From positions 1-64,000 of the forward strand of contig CAZKNJ010000003.1 in NCBI GenBank assembly GCA_964554185.1: a DNA stretch of 64,000 nucleotides, written 5' to 3'. Made by a program: the position numbers and the translations under genes. Of this stretch, positions 44,517 through 53,783 are shown one piece after another (within the stretch, counting starts at the first letter, position 1; every line of letters starts with the position of its first letter). Below the pieces are notes generated by a model. That model had not been told where the DNA came from and searched no databases. It was given only the letters and a program-made list of their open reading frames with translations. Source of the stretch: CAZKNJ01 sp964554185 (lineage in GTDB: Bacteria > 4484-113).

Positions 44517-47123
44517 ATGGGGGGGGCTAACGCTTGCCGCGTTCTCGCGGCTGCGCTCGCGTGCGCGCTGATTTTCTTCGCGTATACATCCTCCGCCGAC
44601 GACGCCATTGAAGTACGCACGGGTTCCTCCGGCGAAGCTGCTCCGGCCCAGAGCGTGCAGGCGGAACTGGCTCCCGGGGAGGAGGCAGCGCCGCCAGACG
44701 AAGCCCCACCTGCTGATGAGACGTCCCCCGAGGCTGCCGCAGAGCCTTCGGGCGATATCACCACACCGGAAGGTGCGATTGAAGTTGCCACGAAGAAGCA
44801 GGTTCCCGAACCCAAGGGCCTGACTTTCCCGGTGGAAGAAGGCGCGATGTACTTGGAGGCCTTTGATCGCCTGGAGGTTGACCGCAACAACAAGACCGCG
44901 TTGCTGGAAGGCGACGCCCTGGTCGTCCTGGGCGACCTGCAGGTTGAGGCCGACCACATTGAGGTCAACGACATTGCGAAGAATGTCTACCTGAAGGGCA
45001 AGGTCGCGTTGATGCAGGGCGACGACGTGATCTTTGCCGACGAAGGCTACTACAGCTACGACACTGGTATGTTCTCGCTGATCAACGTCTCTGGCAATGC
45101 CAGCGGCCAGGGCATCAACGGCGCAATCTTCTACAAGGCGGACATCGCCAAGGGACACTTGGGCGAGTACGACCTGTGGAACGCCTGGATGAGCACCTGC
45201 CCGCCGTACTGCAACGTCTACGAGTACGAGCTGCGGGCGGACAAGGCCAAGATCAAGCGCGATGTCAGCTTGACTTTGTACAACGTTTATATCTACATCC
45301 GCGAGCACAAGGTTTTCTGGTTCCCCCAGCTGGCGGTGCCTCTCAGGCGTTCCGAGCCGTTGCGCAAGACTGAGTCCCCCATTCAGCAGACTTACGGCTA
45401 TAACCGCTATGAAGGCTTCTTCGCTAAGTTCGCTTACACCTACGCGGACGAGTACGACGACGAGCTTGGCGCTACGCTGCTGGGCGTCGCGCTGCTAGTG
45501 CTAACACAGAAGCAAGGGCCGGGCTTCGGCCTGCGCCAGGACTTCGCGAGCCCTCTGGGCGTCACCACGTTGCGTGGCTTCTACCAGCGCCAGTACCAGG
45601 GGCAGCTGGACGATGTCACCGGTGTGCGTGGCGAGCCGCAGTCCAACTACGAATTTGAGGTGCTGCAGGAGCTGGATGTCGCCAGTGACCTGACGGGCAG
45701 CGCGCAGGTGAGGCGCACTAACAGCGTGTCGGGATACGGCGCGCGAAATAACAGCTGGCAGAACAACTTCAATCTCACTTACCGCCGCCCCAGGGGCAAC
45801 CTCACGCTTTCCGGCAACCAGGGCATCACCATCTCCGGCGGCCGTCCCACTACTGGTGGCACCAGCAAGGAAACCAAGCAGGATATCAGCAGCCTTAACT
45901 TCAGCTTTGACCACAAGTTCAACAACGTAGCGAGCATGGGCATTACTCACCGCATCAGCTCCAGCAAGCGCAATGACGGCGTGCCTGCGGACCTCGAGGG
46001 CACCTTCGACGCGGACCTCTCTTTCACCCGCCCGGATTATGGGCTGAAGTTCCAACTCAAGGAGCAAATTGACTACGACGGCGACCGCAACACCACCGAC
46101 GACCGGCAGTCGGTTTACAACCTGCGTCCGGGCATCGAGTTCCGGTTGCAGAAATCCGCCTTCGGCAAGAACTCGTTCATTGACAGCATGACCGTGAATT
46201 TGGACAAGGTTGTGGACCGCCGGCGTTACGAAGTGGGCGAGGGCATAGCTACCCGGATGAAGATTGACACCAGGATGAGCCGCAGCTACAGCAACGACGA
46301 GTGGAGCTTCCGCCCCAACCTGCAGTTCACCCAGTACCTGTACTTCGACGGAAACGCGCAATGGGCGGCCAAGCCTTCCGCTGATCTCACGTACAACAAT
46401 CGTGAGTGGTTCAAGTTCAACCTTAACTGGTCGCGCACGGTGCAGCGCGGCATCCAGAATCCTCCGGTGCGCCGCGACAAGGAGATGGGCCGGCAGGACA
46501 TCCGCGGTTCCATAGACTTCTGGCACGACCCGTGGTGGGATGTGTCCTTCAGCTCCCGTTACGACATGAAGAACGAGCGCTGGAGCACCCTCAACATGAA
46601 GTGGGACTGGTACCCGTCGAACGACCTGAGCGTCATCTCCAGTTCCAGCTACGACATTGAGAGCGGGGAGTTTCGGGACCTTACCACGACCGCGCGCTAT
46701 TACGCCCCCTCCGGCAACTGGTGGCTCAAGACCTCTGCGACGCTTCCGCTGCAGGGCATCTCGCTGCAGCACCACCCCTTCCCGTTCAGCCGCTCGGAGA
46801 TTGTGTATTCGCGCCAGTACAAACGCGGCTGGAGTTTCGGCCTGACGGCGGAACAGCGCTCGGGCGGCAACGGGCCGCTGGTTGACGATATCCGCATCAC
46901 TAAGCGCAACACCTGCACCACGGTCAACATGGGCTACGCGGGGCTGAACAACGAGTTTTACATCAACTTCTTCATCAACGCGTTCCCCAGCTATCCGGCG
47001 GAGTTCAAGGGCTACGAGCAGGCCGATAACGACTGGAAGTTTGAGTTCGCCTTGCCGACGGGATCGCGCAGTGACATTGAGCGCGGCCTGATGGGTGGGT
47101 GGAACTTCCTCGGCGGCTTCTAG
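44517..47123 (+). CDS. lptD: LPS-assembly outer-membrane protein LptD
   Basis: 868 residues from the ATG at 44517, which follows GGGTAGGGG; in-frame ATGs at 44448 and 44499 are possible. The signal peptide (VLAAALACALIFFAYTSSADD) leads to an acidic Pro/Ala linker and an OstA/LptA-like beta-jellyroll with repeated strands (NNKTALLEGDALVVLGDLQVEADHIEV in pattern, then VYLKGKVALMQGDDVIFADEGYY). The C-terminal two thirds form the beta-barrel, with alternating aromatic strands such as WSFRPNLQFTQYLYF and WWLKTSATLPL. Two cysteines (CPPYC) follow the jellyroll. It inserts LPS into the outer leaflet with LptE. The stop shares CTAG with the convergent csaB. Together with lpxC it proves an LPS outer membrane. 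Confidence 0.9.
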   Translation: MGGANACRVLAAALACALIFFAYTSSADDAIEVRTGSSGEAAPAQSVQAELAPGEEAAPPDEAPPADETSPEAAAEPSGDITTPEGAIEVATKKQVPEPKGLTFPVEEGAMYLEAFDRLEVDRNNKTALLEGDALVVLGDLQVEADHIEVNDIAKNVYLKGKVALMQGDDVIFADEGYYSYDTGMFSLINVSGNASGQGINGAIFYKADIAKGHLGEYDLWNAWMSTCPPYCNVYEYELRADKAKIKRDVSLTLYNVYIYIREHKVFWFPQLAVPLRRSEPLRKTESPIQQTYGYNRYEGFFAKFAYTYADEYDDELGATLLGVALLVLTQKQGPGFGLRQDFASPLGVTTLRGFYQRQYQGQLDDVTGVRGEPQSNYEFEVLQELDVASDLTGSAQVRRTNSVSGYGARNNSWQNNFNLTYRRPRGNLTLSGNQGITISGGRPTTGGTSKETKQDISSLNFSFDHKFNNVASMGITHRISSSKRNDGVPADLEGTFDADLSFTRPDYGLKFQLKEQIDYDGDRNTTDDRQSVYNLRPGIEFRLQKSAFGKNSFIDSMTVNLDKVVDRRRYEVGEGIATRMKIDTRMSRSYSNDEWSFRPNLQFTQYLYFDGNAQWAAKPSADLTYNNREWFKFNLNWSRTVQRGIQNPPVRRDKEMGRQDIRGSIDFWHDPWWDVSFSSRYDMKNERWSTLNMKWDWYPSNDLSVISSSSYDIESGEFRDLTTTARYYAPSGNWWLKTSATLPLQGISLQHHPFPFSRSEIVYSRQYKRGWSFGLTAEQRSGGNGPLVDDIRITKRNTCTTVNMGYAGLNNEFYINFFINAFPSYPAEFKGYEQADNDWKFEFALPTGSRSDIERGLMGGWNFLGGF

Positions 47124-48217
47124 GCCTCTGCGTGTTCCTCGGTCTTCGGCGGTTCAGACCGCGGCAGAATGGATGTCACGATTGCCTTCTGCGTCTCTTG
47201 GCGGCTGCGGTACTGGGCAATGAGCGACCGGAAGCGCTCGGCGCTGAAGGCGTGCTGCGCTCGTTCCAACAGCTCTTCGGCGGTGGCTTCATGCAGCGCG
47301 TCGCGCACAAAGCAGGGCATCCCCGCTTCCTTGCAGAAACTCATCAGCTTGGGGTCGTCGCCGATGCCAATGAACGGGACTTTGGCGGCCAGTGCCGCCA
47401 CCAGCCCGTGGTAACGCTCGCTGACCAGCAGCTGGCAGCCCGGCAGCCGCCGCGAGAACTCCTGTGCGGCCATCACATCCACCCGCTCGTGCGGGAAGAT
47501 TGTGCGCACACGTATCTCGCGGATGAAGTCCAGATCTGAGCTCTGTAGCGCTGCCAGGTAAACCGCGTGTGTGCGGGGCACGCTGCCAATGATGAACTCC
47601 ATCGCCTCCTGCGCCAATCCCGCCCGCAGCACAAAGGCAAACACCTTCTTGGGGGTGTCCTTCTCGACATCTCCGAACGGCTGCTCGCAGGAGAACACGC
47701 CGTCGCTGGAAAGATGCAGCCGGTCGGCGGGCACCGTGTCTCGCACCCACTCCAGCGTCTCCTGGTCACGCGCAGTGAACAACGAAAGCTTGCCCAGCGC
47801 GGCCTTTGTCGCGCGCACATAGTTGTCGCCGGTAACCGGGCCAATGCCCTGGTTGAGCATCAGCGCGTGCTTGCCCCGCGCGCCGAAGCGCTTGATGAGC
47901 GAAAGATAGAAGGTTAGCGAGCGGTTGCTGGTCTTGTTCTGCAGGAGACTGCCACCAGGGCAAAACAGATAGCGGTAGCGTGCCAGTACTGGCGAGAACT
48001 GCAAGAACGGCGTCATTCGCACCACACCGAGCTGAGGGTACAAGTCCTGCAGCTCGGCAACATAGCCCTTGCCCACAGGATTTCGCACCGTTACCGCGAG
48101 CCGAATTCCCGCCTGCTCCAGCAGTTCGCGGTAGGACCGCAGAAAGCTGCGGAGTATCAGCTCGTCGCCCCAGTTGTCCGCCCCGAAGTATCCCAACACT
48201 AGCGCTTGTCCCGCCAT
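47120..48217 (-). CDS. csaB: Polysaccharide pyruvyl transferase CsaB
   Basis: 365 residues of the polysaccharide pyruvyltransferase family: GYFGADNWGDELILRSFLRS at the N-terminus, FLFCPGGSLLQNKTS-type glycine loop, LMLNQGIGPV, and the late LLVSERYHGLVAALAAKVPFIGIGDDPKL with the conserved Arg-Tyr-His. CsaB adds ketal pyruvate from phosphoenolpyruvate to a wall glycopolymer, which then holds SLH-domain proteins. Its presence with LptD suggests an outer envelope in which SLH proteins anchor to pyruvylated wall polymer, as known in Negativicutes, Deinococcus and cyanobacteria. It begins at the base following the DUF5693 stop and ends inside the lptD stop. Confidence 0.93.
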   Translation of the reverse strand: MAGQALVLGYFGADNWGDELILRSFLRSYRELLEQAGIRLAVTVRNPVGKGYVAELQDLYPQLGVVRMTPFLQFSPVLARYRYLFCPGGSLLQNKTSNRSLTFYLSLIKRFGARGKHALMLNQGIGPVTGDNYVRATKAALGKLSLFTARDQETLEWVRDTVPADRLHLSSDGVFSCEQPFGDVEKDTPKKVFAFVLRAGLAQEAMEFIIGSVPRTHAVYLAALQSSDLDFIREIRVRTIFPHERVDVMAAQEFSRRLPGCQLLVSERYHGLVAALAAKVPFIGIGDDPKLMSFCKEAGMPCFVRDALHEATAEELLERAQHAFSAERFRSLIAQYRSRQETQKAIVTSILPRSEPPKTEEHAEA

Positions 48218-50218
48218 CTAGCCCCCCCCTTGTCCTCCAAGCTTGATGCTGATAAGCCGGACCAGCCACCAGATGAAATAGGTCACCACAAAGGCTGCCA
48301 GCCCCAGTATCAGGCCGATTTCGCTGCGGTACATGCTGACGAGCACCGGCGTGTGCAGGTGCGAGAAGGTGTTCACGACGCTGCACATTCCGAGCATTCC
48401 CGCCGCGAGCAGCAACAGCAGGCTGCGATGGCTCCACGGCATCAGCGTGAAGAACCATAGCAGCGCGAAGTGTCCGGCGATTTCGGTGGTCCGCGGGCGT
48501 ACGGCAAACAGCCGCTCCAGGTTGCCGCGCACGCTCGATTCCGATTGGCTGACCAAGAAGCCGAACTCGTTGCCGGCGCGCATCATCGCCAGCGCCAACG
48601 CCGCCGCGAGAATGAACACCAGCGCCATATCCAGTGCCGTGAAAGGGTAGGCCATTAGCCGGTTGATGCGGGCGTACATGCTGCGGGCCGCGGGCGCCCA
48701 GCCCATCGTGTTCAGGTTGAACGCATACGCGAGTATCAAGAGCACCGGCAGGCTGCGCGAGAGGAGCACGCCGTGGAAGAACTCGATCTTGGTGAATGCC
48801 GCCACGCTGATGATGAGCGACTGCACGATCAGCCCGCCGAGCAGCGCAAAGACGAACGTCACGGCGAAGGCGGTGACGGCTTGCGTGCCGGGCAGCGTAC
48901 GGCCATTGCGCCTAAGCAACATTGTGTAACCGAAGGCGTATCCTATCCCCACCAGCGGGAAAGCCAGCGCCGCCGCCAGCGCCGCCAGCCCTCGAAGCTG
49001 GTCCGATGCGGCCACAACGAAGCTCGCAGGAATCGCCGCCAGCATCGTTGCGGGATGGTGGAAGAACGTCTCCAGCCGCCCGCCCGGCAGGAAGATGAGC
49101 ACGAACCACATCACTCCCAGATAAACCAGCAGCACCACCGGCGCGCGCAGGAACAACGGTGGGTCCGCCGAGGGGTTGGCGGGCTCCAGCGAAACCTCGT
49201 ACTTGAGCTCATCGCGGATGCTCTGCGCTAACCCGTCCAGAAACTCCTGGTTCGCCCGCGCTGCCGCAATCCCTAGGGTCTCAGCGGGCTGGATTGCCAG
49301 CGACGGTGTAATGGGATGCAAATACAACACCCGCGGATTGCGCTCGCGCAGCGCCCGCAAGTACCTTTCCTTCATCGCGAGCGGGCTCAACGGCGGCATC
49401 TCTTCTTGTGGGATGGAATGCACCCAGTAGATTGATGAGGGTTTCAGGCGCGCGGCCAGCCCGCGGTCGCCGTCGGTCTTGGAGAACTCCACGAGGCCCA
49501 GCTCGCCCGTGAAAAGCTCCGCGGTGTCCGCTAGCCCGCCGGGGAATCCTGGCACCTGCGTGCCGGAGAAGATGACCAGCGACGAGGCATGCGGATGGTC
49601 CGGTATCCACGAGAACTTCTCCTCCAGCCCCGCACGGTCGTACAGCCCGTTGCCGTTGGGGCGGAAGACATACGCATAGGACTCCGGCAGCGGGAAGCTG
49701 GGCTGCACATAGAAACCAAGCGCCAGAGCGTTCGTTTGCTCCTCGGGCAGCGGCGGCAACACCAGCGATACACGGAAGCTGGGAGTGCCAACCATCCCGA
49801 AGTTCTCTGCCACCTGCACATCAAACCCATCGGTTAGCTGGTAGCTCAGGCTGCGCTGGATCCGCGCCGCCAGCTTCTCACCGTTCAGCCGCCCCCGGTC
49901 AAACAGCAGCGTGCTGGGAATGCTGGCAAGAAACACATCCCCCGTGCCCGGCGCGGAGGCCACGCGGGTCATGTATCCCAGTTCCCGCAGGCTGCGCACT
50001 GTGGCTTCATTCACGCCGATGGCGGCGGGTGAGGGTAGGCTCAGCGTCACGCCGTCCCGCGCCAGCCGGCCGTAGGTTGTGGCGTCAAACACCAGCATCA
50101 CCTTGCGGTATTCCGCGTCCCATCCGGTGCGCATCACGAGAATGCCGATGAGCGCCAGTGTACCCACAGCCAGGTACAGCGCGGTAAGCCAGTTCCGTAT
50201 GCCCCAGTTTCGCGTCAT
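48218..50218 (-). CDS. DUF5693 family multi-pass membrane protein
   Basis: 666 residues. One N-terminal membrane segment (NWLTALYLAVGTLALIGILVM), then a large extracytoplasmic domain to about 360, with YGRLARDGVTLSLPSPAAIGVNEATVRSLRELGY-type opening (RDGVTLSLP, FDRGRLNGEKLAARIQRSLSYQL, WVHSIPQEEMP). About eight membrane segments follow. This is the protein regularly encoded beside csaB in Firmicutes and related phyla and thought to take part in the same pathway, perhaps as an exporter or membrane partner; its mechanism is not established. It is coupled to csaB with no spacer and follows the small exported protein by four bases. Confidence 0.82.
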   Translation of the reverse strand: MTRNWGIRNWLTALYLAVGTLALIGILVMRTGWDAEYRKVMLVFDATTYGRLARDGVTLSLPSPAAIGVNEATVRSLRELGYMTRVASAPGTGDVFLASIPSTLLFDRGRLNGEKLAARIQRSLSYQLTDGFDVQVAENFGMVGTPSFRVSLVLPPLPEEQTNALALGFYVQPSFPLPESYAYVFRPNGNGLYDRAGLEEKFSWIPDHPHASSLVIFSGTQVPGFPGGLADTAELFTGELGLVEFSKTDGDRGLAARLKPSSIYWVHSIPQEEMPPLSPLAMKERYLRALRERNPRVLYLHPITPSLAIQPAETLGIAAARANQEFLDGLAQSIRDELKYEVSLEPANPSADPPLFLRAPVVLLVYLGVMWFVLIFLPGGRLETFFHHPATMLAAIPASFVVAASDQLRGLAALAAALAFPLVGIGYAFGYTMLLRRNGRTLPGTQAVTAFAVTFVFALLGGLIVQSLIISVAAFTKIEFFHGVLLSRSLPVLLILAYAFNLNTMGWAPAARSMYARINRLMAYPFTALDMALVFILAAALALAMMRAGNEFGFLVSQSESSVRGNLERLFAVRPRTTEIAGHFALLWFFTLMPWSHRSLLLLLAAGMLGMCSVVNTFSHLHTPVLVSMYRSEIGLILGLAAFVVTYFIWWLVRLISIKLGGQGGG

Positions 50219-50222
50219 AGAG

Positions 50223-50630
50223 CTACTCAGGTTTCAGCCCACGGGCCATTATCACAGCTTTGGCGCCGAAGGTGATTCTAACTTCTTCCCCCGGACCCAC
50301 CAGGTAATGGTGCCCCACGGCAAGTGAAGCGCCTTCCGCGTTGCGGCCTTCGGTGAGGTCAATCAGCATCGCGCGGTCAAAGTTGGCCTCGCGCAGCGGC
50401 AGCGCTCCGCCGTCCGCGCCCGCCACCACGAGTTCCACACCGGTGGGCAGCTTCATAAACGCGCCTGCCTCCACCGTGCGCTCAACCCAGGTTGCGCGCC
50501 AGTCCACATAGCTGCGCGTGACGATGGGGTCGCCTTCGCTGCCGGGAGGAGGGGACTTCGCCAGCACGATGCCCGCCAGCACCAGCACCAGCAAAACAGA
50601 CGCGAGCGTAATTCGCGGAAGCAGTTTCAT
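50223..50630 (-). CDS. Small exported protein of the csaB cluster
   Basis: 135 residues. The signal peptide (LLPRITLASVLLVLVLAGIVLA) is followed by SEGDPIVTRSYVDWRATWVE, a pattern (DP-[IL]-VT-[KR]-SYV) seen in small exported proteins of Firmicutes and relatives, then a compact beta-rich region with a GHHYLVGPGEEVRITFGAKAVIMARG ending. No enzyme motif. It lies between DUF2993 and DUF5693 with gaps of three and four bases, so it belongs to the same operon and probably to the same envelope process. Confidence 0.75.
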   Translation of the reverse strand: MKLLPRITLASVLLVLVLAGIVLAKSPPPGSEGDPIVTRSYVDWRATWVERTVEAGAFMKLPTGVELVVAGADGGALPLREANFDRAMLIDLTEGRNAEGASLAVGHHYLVGPGEEVRITFGAKAVIMARGLKPE

Positions 50631-50633
50631 ATA

Positions 50634-51416
50634 TTACTCCTCGGGTTTCGGCTGTGTGCCTTCCTCCAGGACGGCCACGCCCTTGGTGTGCGCCTGCACA
50701 TGCAGCTTGCCGTCCGCCACATAGAAGTCGTCAATGTACAAATCGCCCTGCATGTCGCCAATTTCCAGGCGCGGCGCCAGGCGCACGAACACGCTTTCCA
50801 GCAAGTCGCGCCCGATGCTGAGCATCCCCAGGTCAAAGTCGTTCACCCGGAAGGCAATCTCGCGCCGGTCAATAAGCTTGAAGTAGCCGTTCACCCGCAG
50901 CTCAAACTCCCGCCCCAGCAGCTCCGTCCTGGCCGTGACCTCAACCAGCGGAAGCTCGTCGCCTTCAGCGTCCTTGAACTTCACCTCAAGATCACTGACG
51001 CCGAAACGGCCGGCGCGTTCCGCCCAGGCCGCCGCCAGGTCTTCCGGCCGTATAGCGAAGGACACCGCGGCGTAGTCCACTTCCTTCAGCACCGGGTTCT
51101 TGCGGGTCACCAGGTTGAGAATGTCAAAGGACAGGCGCTCGGCCTCAAACTCCACGTTCTCCACCCGGATGCCCGAGATGGATGCTTCGGGCGAGGAAAG
51201 GTGGATGGAATCCACTTCTCCGTTCAGTGTGTCCATTATGTCGCCGGGCTCGATCGTCACCACCGAGCTGGGAGGCAGCATGAACTTGCGCCGGAGCGCA
51301 TCCGCCAGCTCCGTGTGCATAGTCTGCAGCAGCAGGTAATAGCCCCCCGCTGCGAGGAGCAACACGACAACGATCAGCGTGAAGACAAACTGGACAAGCC
51401 GGCGGAGGCAACCCAC
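50634..51416 (-). CDS. DUF2993 (LmeA-like) lipid-binding protein
   Basis: 260 residues from a GTG that overlaps nothing but abuts the preceding stop. One membrane segment (LVQFVFTLIVVVLLLAAGGYYLL) leads to a DUF2993 domain: VVTIEPGDIMDTLNGEVDSIHLSSP, VENVEFEAERLSFDILNLV and FRVNDFDLGMLSIGRDLLESV. Family members bind phospholipids or manno-lipids in the periplasm (LmeA) and have the tubular lipid-binding shape. With csaB and DUF5693 in the same operon, a role in handling a lipid-linked envelope component is likely. Confidence 0.83.
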   Translation of the reverse strand: MGCLRRLVQFVFTLIVVVLLLAAGGYYLLLQTMHTELADALRRKFMLPPSSVVTIEPGDIMDTLNGEVDSIHLSSPEASISGIRVENVEFEAERLSFDILNLVTRKNPVLKEVDYAAVSFAIRPEDLAAAWAERAGRFGVSDLEVKFKDAEGDELPLVEVTARTELLGREFELRVNGYFKLIDRREIAFRVNDFDLGMLSIGRDLLESVFVRLAPRLEIGDMQGDLYIDDFYVADGKLHVQAHTKGVAVLEEGTQPKPEE

Positions 51417-53210
51417 TCAGTTGACCTCCACCCGCCAGTTCACGATATCCGCCTCGTCCGGCGGATCCACTGCCACATTCTCTTGCCCCTGCGGCTCATA
51501 TTGGTACTCGGCTTCGTCGGCCTCGAATCCGACAGTCTCTTTCACCACTATAGGTTTCAATAGGTAGTCATACACAATGCCCTGGTTATCTGGGTTAGTG
51601 TAGATATCAATGCCCGTATCAAACACCATGAAGTCCACCAGGAAATCGTCCGGAATCGCGCCGTTCAGGTCGGTGAACAACACTGGATCCAGCCGCACGG
51701 AAAAGGAGTTGCGGCCAATGGTTATCCCCTGATCCCAGTTAACTGTGTTGATATTCTCCGGTAACTCGTCCGTCCAGTGGGAAATGACGCCTTCAAGTGT
51801 GCCCGCAGCCGTACCGCGCAATAGCGCAACCGAGTTGCCGTCAATGCCATCGTACGAATTGGCTACCGCCAGATCCTGGTTGCCGTCTCCGTTGAAATCA
51901 ACGCTGACGCCGGCCCAGGGGTGCCTTCCGACCGTCACGCGCTGCGCTGTGACAAAGCCGCCGTCTTCGTTTTGCAGCATTAGCCGCACCTGATTACCCT
52001 GCTCGGCGTCCGCGCTCTCTACTACCACGATATCAAGCGCGGTGTCATCGTTATAGTGGCCGATTATCGCGTCGGTGGGGCTGGCGCCGACCTTCAGCAG
52101 CTCCGGTGCGCCATACCCGCCGCTGCCATCGCTGAGGACGATCATTATCGTGTTCCCGGGGTCGGCGTTCATGGTGGAAGTGACCACGAAATCGTCCGCT
52201 TCGTCACCGTTAAGGTCGCCCACCGCGAGGCCCAGCGGAGCCGGATCCGTGTCAAACGAGTAAGCCTCGGTGAAGGTGCCGTCGCCGTTGCCCGCCAGCA
52301 GCATCAGGCTGTTGCCCCCGTCGCCGTTGAAGCTGTTCACCACCGCCAGGTCAACATGCTCATCGCCGTTGATGTCGGCGGTCTTGATAGTCGTGGGATT
52401 GACCCCCACCAGCGTGAAAACGGGGTCGCCCAATCCCGCTTCCTCCTTGGGAATAACGGCTATGCAGTTGCCCTCATCGCTGTCGGTGAAGAGCGCGACC
52501 GCAATATCATCCACTCCGTCGCCGGTGAAGTCTGCCACCGCCAGCCCGTAAGGCTGCGCCGGTAATGGAAGCGTCGTGGCTGCGTTGAAGGTTCCGTCGC
52601 CCTTGCCGCGCAGAAAGGACAGCGAGTTGCCTTCCTCGGTATCGGCATGGTTGCTGACCACGATATCCACGTTCTCGTCCGCGTCCAGCATGAACGGCGC
52701 GAGGGCGATCGGCTCGTCGCCGGCGGCATACTCCGTGTGGCTGCCAAAGGTCCCGTTCAGGCCTCCCAACAGGACGCTTATGTTGTCCGATAAGGAGTTG
52801 GCGGTCACCAGATCCAGTAACTCATCGCCGTTCAGGTCAACTGCGACGATGGCCTTCGGGCCCGTCCCCACCGTGTTGAACGCCGCGGATTCGGCCTTGG
52901 AAAGAGTGGTTACTACTCTCTCGCCGGCCTCGTTAATGTGCATCATTATGTAGCGCTCCCAGTTCTTGCCGCGCTCATCGCCGGAGACCTCCCAGTTAGG
53001 GCGAGCCTGATCCGTAGTGCTGGGGCTGTTGGTGAAGTTGAAAACCATGAAATAATAGAACTGGTCCGTGAACTCGCCTTGGGTATAGAAGGTGAGAATT
53101 ATTTCAATGGGCTCGGCTGTAGAGGGAGCGCCAGCCGTCTTGTCCCTTGCGCAGGTCGCAATCAAGCAGCATGCAGCTGCCGCTACCGCTAGTAAGCTGA
53201 AGTATCTCAC
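51417..53210 (-). CDS. FG-GAP/VCBS-repeat lipoprotein
   Basis: 597 residues from a GTG. The signal peptide contains several cysteines (ACCLIATCARD); Cys near 20 in LIATC is the likely lipid site. An N-terminal region (FYTQGEFTDQFYYFMVFNF) precedes seven FG-GAP propeller blades at about 115-490, each with a calcium loop DxNGDexxD[LI]VV (DLNGDELLDLVT, DINGDEHVDLAVV, DFNGDGNQDLAVA) and a second marker (D/E)xGN. A C-terminal beta region of about 100 residues follows. The blades resemble integrin-alpha propellers and suggest adhesion or ligand binding. TGCTATAAT ends seven bases before the GTG, so the mRNA should be leaderless. It heads the operon DUF2993, small exported protein, DUF5693, csaB. 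Confidence 0.85.
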   Translation of the reverse strand: MRYFSLLAVAAAACCLIATCARDKTAGAPSTAEPIEIILTFYTQGEFTDQFYYFMVFNFTNSPSTTDQARPNWEVSGDERGKNWERYIMMHINEAGERVVTTLSKAESAAFNTVGTGPKAIVAVDLNGDELLDLVTANSLSDNISVLLGGLNGTFGSHTEYAAGDEPIALAPFMLDADENVDIVVSNHADTEEGNSLSFLRGKGDGTFNAATTLPLPAQPYGLAVADFTGDGVDDIAVALFTDSDEGNCIAVIPKEEAGLGDPVFTLVGVNPTTIKTADINGDEHVDLAVVNSFNGDGGNSLMLLAGNGDGTFTEAYSFDTDPAPLGLAVGDLNGDEADDFVVTSTMNADPGNTIMIVLSDGSGGYGAPELLKVGASPTDAIIGHYNDDTALDIVVVESADAEQGNQVRLMLQNEDGGFVTAQRVTVGRHPWAGVSVDFNGDGNQDLAVANSYDGIDGNSVALLRGTAAGTLEGVISHWTDELPENINTVNWDQGITIGRNSFSVRLDPVLFTDLNGAIPDDFLVDFMVFDTGIDIYTNPDNQGIVYDYLLKPIVVKETVGFEADEAEYQYEPQGQENVAVDPPDEADIVNWRVEVN

Positions 53211-53217
53211 GACCTAG

Positions 53218-53226
53218 ATTATAGCA
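53218..53226 (-). promoter_or_regulatory. Extended -10 promoter of the FG-GAP to csaB operon
   Basis: TGCTATAAT on the minus strand, seven bases before the GTG at 53210. A perfect extended -10 with no room for a ribosome-binding site. Confidence 0.55.
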
Positions 53227-53255
53227 GCGAGCACATATCCGTCGGCCCGAGGCTG

Positions 53256-53783
53256 CTACTCAAACTCAATCAGTTCTTGGTCCAAGGCGACCGTGTCGCC
53301 GGGCTTGACCTTCAGAGCTTTCACCACGCCGTCCACGGTGGAGGTGATCTCGTTCTCCATTTTCATCGCTTCCAGGACGGCGACCACATTCCCCAGCTCC
53401 ACCTTGTCGCCCGGCTTAACGTACAGCTCCAGTATCTTCCCGGGCATGGGCGCTGGGATGGATTTCAGCGCGCTGGGTCCTGCTCCTTCCTTGGCGAACT
53501 TCGCAAGGAGGTGTTCAAGCTGCTCTTGCTGGGGGGTCTTGATCTGCACTTCGTAGCTCTGATATCCCAGGTTGACTTCGGCCAACCGCCCGCGCACGCG
53601 CGAGTACTCGTAGAAGCCGATGCGGTTGCTGATACCCATGGTGATGGACGTGGGCTTCAGCTCCACCACCTCGGTAGACACCTCTTCGCCGTCCACCGTA
53701 AGAATGAAAATGCCTTCATGCTCCGAGTCGGGCTCAATCACGATGTTGTAGGGCTTGCCCTGCACGACACTGACGAACTTCAT
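53256..53783 (-). CDS. Biotin carboxyl carrier domain protein
   Basis: 175 residues. The C-terminal 75 residues are a biotinyl domain with the modification site EAMKMEN near 142 between two glycine turns. The N-terminal part (VQGKPYNIVIEPDSEHEG, VELKPTSITMGISNRIG) is not like the E. coli AccB N-terminus and resembles the carrier regions of propionyl/acetyl-CoA carboxylase alpha subunits. It overlaps the biotin carboxylase stop by four bases (ATGA). With MeaB in the same operon it more likely serves propionyl-CoA carboxylase than fatty-acid synthesis. The carboxyltransferase partner is not in the window. Confidence 0.88.
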   Translation of the reverse strand: MKFVSVVQGKPYNIVIEPDSEHEGIFILTVDGEEVSTEVVELKPTSITMGISNRIGFYEYSRVRGRLAEVNLGYQSYEVQIKTPQQEQLEHLLAKFAKEGAGPSALKSIPAPMPGKILELYVKPGDKVELGNVVAVLEAMKMENEITSTVDGVVKALKVKPGDTVALDQELIEFE

